From assembly GCA_019639235.1 (NCBI GenBank), contig JAHBSG010000002.1:62001-126000 (forward strand): a stretch of 64,000 bases of DNA. Reading direction: 5' to 3'. Shown here piece after piece: positions 17,555 to 24,454 of this stretch. Position 1 is the first letter of the stretch; the number at the start of each line of letters is the position of its first letter. The notes beneath the pieces are model-generated. The model did not search any database. It saw nothing but the letters and a program-made list of their open reading frames with translations, and was not told where the DNA came from. Made by a program: the position numbers and the translations under genes. This DNA is from Acidobacteriota bacterium. Its GTDB lineage: Bacteria; Acidobacteriota; Blastocatellia; Pyrinomonadales; Pyrinomonadaceae.

Positions 17555-17821
17555 TCAAATGCCTGATTCCGACACTCTAAAAATTTCTTCGATCACTTGT
17601 TCACTTTCGCAATTTTGTCTCAATCTCTCCCAAGCCAGCTCAGTCCGCTCTTTAGATCCCAGCCCTCGAGCAATCACATTCGCATCCTGCAATAGTAGAT
17701 CGATCAAGTGCCAGTCGCTTGACGCCATGAAATTCCGTTCGTGCTCTTTCCCTGTCCTTGACCACATATCTAGGTCTCCGCGGTAGTGAACGAATAGTTT
17801 TAGTTTTTCCTGCGTAATCAT
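17555..17821 (-). CDS. Small protein downstream of RHS tip, probable immunity protein
   Basis: 88 residues (MITQEKLKLFVHYRGDLDMW to RQNCESEQVIEEIFRVSESGI). Not recognised by family; acidic, mostly helical, no signal peptide or membrane helix. It starts 10 bp after the end of the RHS tip at 17831-18814, the standard place of an immunity gene in polymorphic toxin loci, and this position is the only ground for the call. Confidence 0.6.
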   Translation of the reverse strand: MITQEKLKLFVHYRGDLDMWSRTGKEHERNFMASSDWHLIDLLLQDANVIARGLGSKERTELAWERLRQNCESEQVIEEIFRVSESGI

Positions 17822-17830
17822 CTTTAGAAC

Positions 17831-18814
17831 TCAGGGGACAGTATGAAGTGTTATCTGCACACCATTTCGCAAAAGTATTGGCATCTCAGTTCGTAGCCAG
17901 ATGCTAGTTGGCCGAACGCCGCCTGAATAAAGAAACGCGTCTGCCGAGCCGCGCGTTCCGCGCGCAAAACTTGCGGAAAGGTCTCGCCAAAGAGGGTTTG
18001 ATGCCCACCTTGGCAACCACGGATTAGCAGCGGTCATCCCGCGACCCCCGAGTGTCATTTCGAGTGTGCTCCCTCCATTCGCTCGCGCGAAATCGGCTGC
18101 TGCTTTCATCGCACTTGGATCTCCAGACCAAAACACCCGAGAGCCGGAAGCTCGGGTCGCAAGCGATAGTCCGCCGCGATATAGACCAACTCCCCCTGTT
18201 GCCGTCGTTGCCGCTAAAGCCGCCCAGCCGCCAGCCTGGTAAGAAACCGAGCAGTTCCAATTGACATTTTCGATACCTTGCCATCTACGAAAGTAAGTCG
18301 TGAGGCCTAGACTTGCCGAATCGCCAAACCCAACGGCAAAGTATATCGGTCCTTCGAGCGACTCTAGCATTGCTTGCTCGGCTTGCCATTTTCTCTCATT
18401 AGCCCACGCGACCCAGTTTCGCCATCCGTTTCGGCCTTGGGGGTCAACAAAATGCAGCGGATCGTTCCAAACGTATCCGTAAAGATTCACATCGCCGCCG
18501 GCAAAGCCGATCGGGTCTTCGGAGATGAAGCGGCCGAGTTTGGGGTCGTAGAAGCGGGCACGGGAGAATTGCAGTCCGGTGGACGAATCGAATTCTCTTC
18601 CGGTGAATTGGTAACGAGTTGGGAATGCCGCGTTCGTCGCGTTGCCAGAAGCACGGTACCCCGTCTGTGCTGTCAAAGAACCCGTCGCATCGGCCAGACC
18701 ATTCGTCGAGCCGAGATGATCCGCCAGAAAATAGCTTTCCGCACTTCCGGTCTCATTGTACGAATTGTTGTCTATGCACAGGGGTTCGGCAATGCTATGT
18801 CGCTGTCCAAACAA
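17831..18814 (-). CDS. Displaced RHS C-terminal module with unrecognised toxin tip
   Basis: 327 residues. Residues ~27-125 are the conserved RHS core end (YFLADHLGSTNGLADATGSL; FTGREFDSSTGLQFSRARFY; ISEDPIGFAGGDVNLYGYVW), after which the sequence turns unique at DPQGRNGWRN. The tip (residues ~130-327) has a Gly/Ala-rich segment (SVSYQAGGWAALAATTATGG) and an end domain with RVFWSGDPSAMKAAADFA and GGSTLEMTLGGRGMTAAN. It lacks an N-terminal export region and a proper start, so it is an orphan tip that would need recombination onto a full RHS gene to be delivered. The catalytic type of the tip is not recognised. Confidence 0.75.
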   Translation of the reverse strand: MFGQRHSIAEPLCIDNNSYNETGSAESYFLADHLGSTNGLADATGSLTAQTGYRASGNATNAAFPTRYQFTGREFDSSTGLQFSRARFYDPKLGRFISEDPIGFAGGDVNLYGYVWNDPLHFVDPQGRNGWRNWVAWANERKWQAEQAMLESLEGPIYFAVGFGDSASLGLTTYFRRWQGIENVNWNCSVSYQAGGWAALAATTATGGVGLYRGGLSLATRASGSRVFWSGDPSAMKAAADFARANGGSTLEMTLGGRGMTAANPWLPRWASNPLWRDLSASFARGTRGSADAFLYSGGVRPTSIWLRTEMPILLRNGVQITLHTVP

Positions 18815-18867
18815 GAACTCGTCGCCATTGAATCGCGACTTGACGACTGCAATCGCGGACTGACTTA

Positions 18868-19050
18868 CTACCGCCGCTTTTTTGTTAAGGATCTAACAAC
18901 AGTTACCGCACATACAGATACGACCAACACAATCGAAATCGCCATCAATGGAATAAACGGACTATCCGGGCGAGAGCGACCAATCAATTGAATGATGAGC
19001 ACTCCCAAGAGAACGTAAACGGAGGTTGCTATGACAAAAGCCTTTTTCAT
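18868..19050 (-). CDS. Small two-helix membrane protein (possible)
   Basis: 60 residues: a helix at FVIATSVYVLLGVLIIQLIG, a short loop, a second helix at PLMAISIVLVVSVCAVTVV and a basic tail LTKKRR. The ribosome-binding site is weak. It lies between an immunity-like gene and an RHS tip fragment, so it could be another immunity protein acting in the membrane, or a chance frame. Confidence 0.4.
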   Translation of the reverse strand: MKKAFVIATSVYVLLGVLIIQLIGRSRPDSPFIPLMAISIVLVVSVCAVTVVRSLTKKRR

Positions 19051-19159
19051 TCTCGTACCAAATTTCCCAGTCGCAGGAACATACCTTGATTCGCTTCAAG
19101 TGAGCGGTTATCAAGGGCTGTAATTGCTTTACAAGTCAGGCGATTCCGCTCACAGACAT

Positions 19160-19831
19160 TTACGACAAAGCACTAGAACGTCTACTTATGACCTGTGCGG
19201 TAACTTCGTCGATCTCTATTTTCGTAGCGTCTTGCAAGAACAAGTTGGAGAATTCCCCATTAATAAGAACTTCAGCGGCACGCTGGCTAATAAATATCCC
19301 AAAGTGCCCCTGTGGCAAGAAAAAGTCAGAACCGTCCCATTGATCGGGTCGAACGCTTAAACCGATGTAGAAGTTGCTTATCGGACCATCATGCACAAAA
19401 CGCTTTTCCATGCGGGTGCTTTTCGAAAGATCGATCGGCCCGCTTCTCCCCGTTACGCAAAGGCCGTGATAACCGGTAATGTGTTCACCATTCATTTTCG
19501 TTATCTTTACATTGAACCGCCCCCAGCCGGAAAGCCTCTTACTCTCTAAGGTATCGAGTAAACGTTCGGAAATCAGAAAAAGAATCGCCGAGCTTGTATC
19601 AAGTACATCGCCAAAAACAGCCCCAGATCGTTGCACAAATTCAACCGGCATTTGAATCGAGTCAAATTCCCCTTGCAAGAGTTTCCGTGGATCCGGACTG
19701 TCAGAACCATACTCCTCATAGGCACCTGAACCCTTCAATCCAACTCGAGCAGCTTTCGGCGAAAGCCTCGTCTGAAAAACCCAAAATGGTGATGTGCTGT
19801 TTGAAAGGCTAGAAGCCGACTGAGATTCCAT
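19160..19831 (-). CDS. Putative immunity protein of the RHS nuclease module
   Basis: 223 residues, no signal peptide. Segments FDSIQMPVEFVQRSGAVFGD, SAILFLISERLLDTLESKRL, HGLCVTGRSGPIDLSKST and PDQWDGSDFFLPQGHFGIFI resemble the layout of imm11/Imm43-type immunity proteins, but I cannot assign the family with certainty. The gene overlaps the RHS gene end by 23 bp, strong support for a toxin-immunity pair. Confidence 0.62.
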   Translation of the reverse strand: MESQSASSLSNSTSPFWVFQTRLSPKAARVGLKGSGAYEEYGSDSPDPRKLLQGEFDSIQMPVEFVQRSGAVFGDVLDTSSAILFLISERLLDTLESKRLSGWGRFNVKITKMNGEHITGYHGLCVTGRSGPIDLSKSTRMEKRFVHDGPISNFYIGLSVRPDQWDGSDFFLPQGHFGIFISQRAAEVLINGEFSNLFLQDATKIEIDEVTAQVISRRSSALS

Positions 19832-21461
19832 ATCTTGTCATTATCGCTCTTCCGAAGTTAATAATATCGTCTCGATTGGGGTCTGTTGCAAGAAAGTTCC
19901 GCCATTCCCGGTTATATTGAGCAGCGTTTCGAAGGTGGCTACCGCTTTGCCACCAAGCGCCAAACGAAGGATCATTGTGATTCAGTCCAGCTCTTGCGAA
20001 ATCGTCCGCGAATTCATTTGGGAATACATGGTGCGCGTGCGAGTTCGGTGGGATTTGGCCGGTTTGCTGGCCAAGATTATATCGAAAATTTCTATAAGTT
20101 AAAGGTCGAAACTCAGGCACGAGATCGGGCGCTGTCTGAGCAGGAACCGTTACCTTCTTTGGTCTACCGATCTTGCAGAATCTAGATAAGATCGCGCCAC
20201 CCGCCACACGGAGTCCAAGGCCGAGCGTGGATCCGATCACTCCATTTGCCACCAGATCATTCCGTGAATCAAAAACTGGATCGTTTGGGCCGGGCGCGTT
20301 CACATAGCTTGGTGATGCTAGGATCAAAATACCTCCGCCAATAATAACCGGCGCTAACAAAGGGATTTGCCCAGTCGGGTCGCGTCGAGCGAGCGGCCGG
20401 TTGCCGACGTATCCGTAAAGATTTACGTCTCCGCCGGCGAAGCCGATCGGGTCTTCGGAGATGAAGCGGCCGAGGCGTGGGTCGTAGTGCCTTGCCCGGT
20501 AGTGCATCAGGCCCGTAAAGTCGTCGCGTTCGCGGCCGGTGAAACCGTAGCGGGTTGGCAGGTTGGTGGTTTGATTCCCAAACGAATCGTACCCCGTCTG
20601 TGCTGTCAAAGAACCCGTCGCGTCCGCCAGACCATTCGTCGAGCCGAGGTGATCCACCAGGAAATAGCTTACCGCACTCCCCGCCTTTCTCTGCAGTTTA
20701 TTGTCGATGCCCAGGCCGTTCAGATATTTGGTCTGTGTCCCGTTTGCGTCGTCGAGCAGCACATCATCGCCGTCGTACGTGAACTTTGTCCGCTCACGGC
20801 CAAAGCCGAGGTTCCGCTCGACCCGCCGGCCGAGAGCATCGTATTGATACCGGACGCGAGTCTTGCGGTCCCAAGCCTGCGTCAGCCGGTTCTCATAATC
20901 CCAATTGTACGTCCAACGCTTCGAGCCCTCGACCTTCGAGACCGTATTCCCATTCGCATCGTGAGCGTAGCTTCCCGTTTCGGTCGCCGTCAAACGGTTG
21001 AACGGCTGGTGCGTATAGGTGTTCGACAAATGACTGGCGGTCCGGTTCCCGACGCCATCAAAGGCATAGCTCTCGTTCCCGTTCACCGCATCCGCAACCG
21101 ATGTTAGCCGGTCGATATTGTCGGCATTTTCCGGGCGAGAAACCGCGTCGAGAGTGTGGCGGCTCGGTCCTTCGCCGGTCATTTGTTGATGATAGACGGA
21201 GACGGGTTGTGTGGGCAAGAAAAATCGGCCGGGCTTGCGGGTGGGCTTGGCTGGGAGAATGGCGTCGTCTTCGACGACTCGGTTGGGTTCTACGGCCCGA
21301 CCCACGCCAATCCCGGAACCGTGGGAGACGGTGGCGTTCTGCCCGTGAGTTTTTTCAAACCACGAAATCAGAAAAGAAGAAAACAAGACCGCCGTCTGTG
21401 GCTTTCGTCTGTGTTTTCTGTGTTCGAAAAAGAAACCATTACCACAGAAAGCACAGAACAA
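19809..21461 (-). CDS. RHS repeat protein with C-terminal HNH/AHH-like nuclease tip, 5'-truncated
   Basis: 550 residues in the open frame; RHS homology starts only near residue 94 (MTGEGPSRHTLDAVS, 21182), and the earlier part reads through repeat DNA. YD-repeats are visible (YAFDGVGNRTASHL; YAHDANGNTVSKVEG; WDYENRLTQAWDRKTRVRYQ; YQYDALGRRVERNL), then the RHS core end (VDHLGSTNGLADATG; HYRARHYDPRLGRFISEDP). The tip after DPTGQIPLL has a hydrophobic pre-toxin helix and a nuclease-like end with SHAHHVFPNEFADDFARAG, GLNHNDPSFGAW, SGSHLRNAAQYNREWRNFL. The HH pair and spaced His/Asn suggest an AHH/HNH nuclease. Lacking the N-terminal export half, it may be a silent donor module. Confidence 0.78.
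   Translation of the reverse strand: MFCAFCGNGFFFEHRKHRRKPQTAVLFSSFLISWFEKTHGQNATVSHGSGIGVGRAVEPNRVVEDDAILPAKPTRKPGRFFLPTQPVSVYHQQMTGEGPSRHTLDAVSRPENADNIDRLTSVADAVNGNESYAFDGVGNRTASHLSNTYTHQPFNRLTATETGSYAHDANGNTVSKVEGSKRWTYNWDYENRLTQAWDRKTRVRYQYDALGRRVERNLGFGRERTKFTYDGDDVLLDDANGTQTKYLNGLGIDNKLQRKAGSAVSYFLVDHLGSTNGLADATGSLTAQTGYDSFGNQTTNLPTRYGFTGRERDDFTGLMHYRARHYDPRLGRFISEDPIGFAGGDVNLYGYVGNRPLARRDPTGQIPLLAPVIIGGGILILASPSYVNAPGPNDPVFDSRNDLVANGVIGSTLGLGLRVAGGAILSRFCKIGRPKKVTVPAQTAPDLVPEFRPLTYRNFRYNLGQQTGQIPPNSHAHHVFPNEFADDFARAGLNHNDPSFGAWWQSGSHLRNAAQYNREWRNFLATDPNRDDIINFGRAIMTRYGISVGF
21247..21380. repeat. Right-edge copy of the hairpin and TTCTGCC repeat of the RHS block
   Basis: GTCGTC-TTC-GACGAC (21255-21269 region) and GGAACCGTGGGAGACGGTGGC followed by TTCTGCCCGTGAG and TTTTTTCAAACCACGAAA closely match 17300-17352, including the run into AAGAAGAAA. 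The two copies frame the RHS modules in the same orientation. Confidence 0.75.
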
Positions 21462-21554
21462 AGCCGCACAGAAATATGTTTGCGAAGATTGTCTTTCCGG
21501 ATGCCGGATTCGGAATTGGATGGTACGCCCTTGCTAACGCGCGGACTTACGCAT

Positions 21555-21631
21555 TGCAGTTTATAGATTCCAGATTCCAGATTCTCCTCTCATCACTAGC
21601 CACTTGTCACCCGTCACTCTTCACTGAGAAA
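21555..21631. repeat. Heptanucleotide repeats before the pirin gene end
   Basis: AGATTCC, AGATTCC, AGATTCT at about 21567-21587, then five 7-bp units ending in CAC or TCAC (TCATCAC, TAGCCAC, TTGTCAC, CCGTCAC, TCTTCAC). The 21462-21640 stretch holds no gene; a CACAGAAAGCACAGAA string (21443-21458) is a further short-period patch. Confidence 0.8.
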
Positions 21632-21640
21632 AGCCCTTGC

Positions 21641-22543
21641 TTACGCTCGGGCCTCTGATGCGGGTGGTGGGGTGCGGAAGCTTTTTTCGGGGAGCGGGAT
21701 GCGGCCGGTTTCGTTGGGTATCTCGGGGAATTCTTGGCGGTGCCAGCGGAGCTTGGCGTCCTCGATGGCTTCGCGGTTCGAGGACACGAAGTTCCACCAG
21801 ATGTGGCGTTTGCCGTCGAGCCGGGCGCCGCCGATGATCATGAACCGCGAATGTTCGGCGGCGTGGACCTCGGCCTCGTCGCCCTCGCTGAAGACCGCCA
21901 TCGTGCCGGGCAGGATCTCGCGGCCGTCGGCGGTGAGCCGGCCTTTCAAAACATAGACGGACCGCTCCTCGATCTCGCGTGGGAGGGCGAGCGTCTGCCC
22001 CGCCACGAGCTCGGCCTCGGCGTAAAAGGGCTCGCCGTGCGTTTCGACCGGCGAACGCAGGCCAAAGCCGCTCCCGAGAATGACGCGGAGCCGCGTCCCC
22101 TCGCCTTCGGTTTCCGGAAGCTCGTCGCGGCCGGTGTGGCGAAAGGCAGGCTCGCAGTCCTCAAGCCGCTGCGGCAGGGCGACCCAGGTCTGCAGGCCGA
22201 AGAGCCCGCTGCCCGGTTCATTTCCGGCGTCCGAGACGCGTTCGGAGTGGACGATGCCGCGGCCGGCCGTCATCCAGTTAACTGCTCCGGGTTCGATCAC
22301 CTGCACCGAGCCAAGGCTGTCACGGTGCTTCATCCGGCCGCTGAAAAGATACGTCACGGTCGCGAGCCCGATGTGCGGATGCGGCAGCACGTCGAGCGAC
22401 GTTCCGCTGACCACCTCGACCGGGCCGAAGTCGTCAACAAAAATGAACGGGCCGACGGTTCGCCGCTCGCGGAAGGGCAGCACGCGGCGGACGTCCATCG
22501 AGCCGATGCTCGCCTCGCGGGCCAGGATGATGTTCTCGATCAT
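21641..22543 (-). CDS. Pirin-family protein
   Basis: 300 residues from MIENIILAREASIGSMDV; an ATG 12 codons further upstream exists but adds no homology. The pirin N-terminal cupin is clear: DDFGPVEVVSG, DVLPHPHIGLATVTYLFSG (metal-binding His), AVNWMTAGRGIVHSERV. A second cupin follows (LKGRLTADGREILPGTMAVF) with the typical SRFMIIGGARLD turn. Pirins are metal-dependent cupins, some acting as quercetinases or redox sensors; the exact activity is not predictable. Divergent from the SLC13-type carrier with a 100-bp gap. Confidence 0.9.
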   Translation of the reverse strand: MIENIILAREASIGSMDVRRVLPFRERRTVGPFIFVDDFGPVEVVSGTSLDVLPHPHIGLATVTYLFSGRMKHRDSLGSVQVIEPGAVNWMTAGRGIVHSERVSDAGNEPGSGLFGLQTWVALPQRLEDCEPAFRHTGRDELPETEGEGTRLRVILGSGFGLRSPVETHGEPFYAEAELVAGQTLALPREIEERSVYVLKGRLTADGREILPGTMAVFSEGDEAEVHAAEHSRFMIIGGARLDGKRHIWWNFVSSNREAIEDAKLRWHRQEFPEIPNETGRIPLPEKSFRTPPPASEARA

Positions 22544-22643
22544 TCGAAGAATGTCGCACATTTCCGCGGCCGCCTTCAACCGCCAAAATTGTCACCGCAG
22601 CCGCGAGAGTTTACTATAGACGGACGTTTCGCCTCTCTGATCT

Positions 22644-24422
22644 ATGTACGAAATGCTCATCGTTCTTGCCGTGCTCGTCCTCGCGGTCACGCTTTTTGTA
22701 ACGGAAAAGCTCCGCGTCGATGTGGTCGCGCTTTTGGTGATGGGCATTCTGCTGCTGAGCGGGATAATCACGCCCGAGCAGGGCCTCGCGGGCTTTAGCA
22801 ATGCGGCGACGCTGACGGTCGGGGCGATGTTCGTCCTGAGTGCCGGGCTTTTTAAGACGGGTGCCGTCAGCTTTCTCGGCGAGATAACGACGCGCGTCTT
22901 TCGGAGCGGTTTCTGGTTCGGCATCATCACCGTGATGCTGATCGTCGGCGTGCTTTCGGCCTTTATCAACAATACGCCGGTCGTCGCTATCTTTCTGCCA
23001 ATACTGCTGGCCGCCGCCCGCGAGAACAACATTTCGGCCTCGAAGATCCTGATCCCGGTCTCGTTCGCCTCGATGTTCGGCGGCGTCTGCACGCTGATCG
23101 GCACCTCGACCAATATCCTCGTAAGCTCGATCGCAGAGGCAAACGGGCTTCGGCCGTTTACGATGTTCGAGTTCACGCCGCTCGGGCTGATCTTTTTTGC
23201 TCTCGGGACGGCTTATCTGCTGATCATCGGCATTCGCCTGATCCCCGAGCGGCGCGGCGGCGGCGACCTGATGGAAGACTTTGCGATGAGCGACTACCTC
23301 GCGGAGATCGTCATCATGGAAGGCTCGATCTCGGCGGGGAAAATGATAAAGGAAGCTCCGCTCGTCAAGGACCTTGAGCTTACGATCCTCAAGATCGAGC
23401 GCGAAGGGCGCGTCATTCAGGTGCCTTCGCCGAGCACGAAGCTTCGGGAGAACGATGTTCTGCTTGTCCGCTGCGACCTCGACCAGATCCGTTCGCTGCA
23501 GGAACGCGAGGGCGTGCAGTTCAAGGCGCAATCGAAGTGGGGCGATGAGACGCTCTCGAACGACGACTACCGCCTGCTTGAGGCCGTGGTGCTGCCGACC
23601 TCGGACCTGATCGGGAGCACTCTGCAGCGGTCGAACTTTCGCGACCGGTTCGGCGCGACCGTGCTCGCCATCCGGAGCAAGGGCCGGCTGCTGCGGGAAA
23701 AGCTTTCGGATACGGAGCTAAGCGCCGGCGACGTTCTGCTGATCGAGATCGAGAAGACGCGGATCGCGAACTTCCGCCGGAGCGGCGAGTTCATCATCAC
23801 CTCCGAGATGGAGACGACCGAATTTCGGCGGGATAAAGCACTGTTTGCGGTCGGGATCGTCGCGGCGGTCGTTGTTGGGGCTACGTTCGATCTTGCGCCG
23901 ATCGTCGTTACGGCGATTCTCGGAGCGGTCGGGTTGGTACTTGTGCGGTGTATCTCGATCGAGGAGGCATACGAGGCGATCGACTGGAAGATCATATTTC
24001 TGCTTGCGGGCGTGCTGTCGCTCGGCGTTGCGCTTGAGCGGTCCGGAGCGGCCGCCTTGATCTCAGAGAACATGCTCCGGTACGTCGGCGGTTGGGGGCC
24101 GATAGCTCTCGTTTCGGCGTTCTATTTGCTTACGACGATGCTGACCGAGACGATGTCGAACAACGCGACCGCGGCTTTGCTGGCGCCGATAGCTATCGCG
24201 ACAGCCCAGACGCTCGGCGGAGACCCGACGCCGTTTTTGATGGCCATAACATTCGCTGCCTCGGCCAGCTTTATGACGCCGGTCGGTTACCAGACGAACA
24301 CGATGATCTACGGCCCCGGCCAGTATAAATTCATCGATTTCATCAAGGTCGGCACGCCGCTTAATGTGATGTTCTGGATCATCGCGACCATCTTCATCCC
24401 CATCATCTGGCCGTTCAAGTGA
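22644..24422 (+). CDS. SLC13/DASS-family anion permease with two TrkA-C domains
   Basis: 592 residues. Membrane half 1 (residues 1-190) carries the family motif [16 protein letters not shown] preceded by [13 protein letters not shown]; half 2 (~395-592) carries [20 protein letters not shown] and [16 protein letters not shown], the inverted-repeat counterpart. Between them are two RCK_C/TrkA-C domains (residues ~215-370: [40 protein letters not shown]). This architecture is known in SLC13-like transporters for sulfate or dicarboxylates; the regulatory domains suggest ligand gating. Substrate not determined. Confidence 0.9.
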   Translation: MYEMLIVLAVLVLAVTLFVTEKLRVDVVALLVMGILLLSGIITPEQGLAGFSNAATLTVGAMFVLSAGLFKTGAVSFLGEITTRVFRSGFWFGIITVMLIVGVLSAFINNTPVVAIFLPILLAAARENNISASKILIPVSFASMFGGVCTLIGTSTNILVSSIAEANGLRPFTMFEFTPLGLIFFALGTAYLLIIGIRLIPERRGGGDLMEDFAMSDYLAEIVIMEGSISAGKMIKEAPLVKDLELTILKIEREGRVIQVPSPSTKLRENDVLLVRCDLDQIRSLQEREGVQFKAQSKWGDETLSNDDYRLLEAVVLPTSDLIGSTLQRSNFRDRFGATVLAIRSKGRLLREKLSDTELSAGDVLLIEIEKTRIANFRRSGEFIITSEMETTEFRRDKALFAVGIVAAVVVGATFDLAPIVVTAILGAVGLVLVRCISIEEAYEAIDWKIIFLLAGVLSLGVALERSGAAALISENMLRYVGGWGPIALVSAFYLLTTMLTETMSNNATAALLAPIAIATAQTLGGDPTPFLMAITFAASASFMTPVGYQTNTMIYGPGQYKFIDFIKVGTPLNVMFWIIATIFIPIIWPFK

Positions 24423-24454
24423 ATTCGGCCTGCAGGACGGAACGCGGACTTCCG

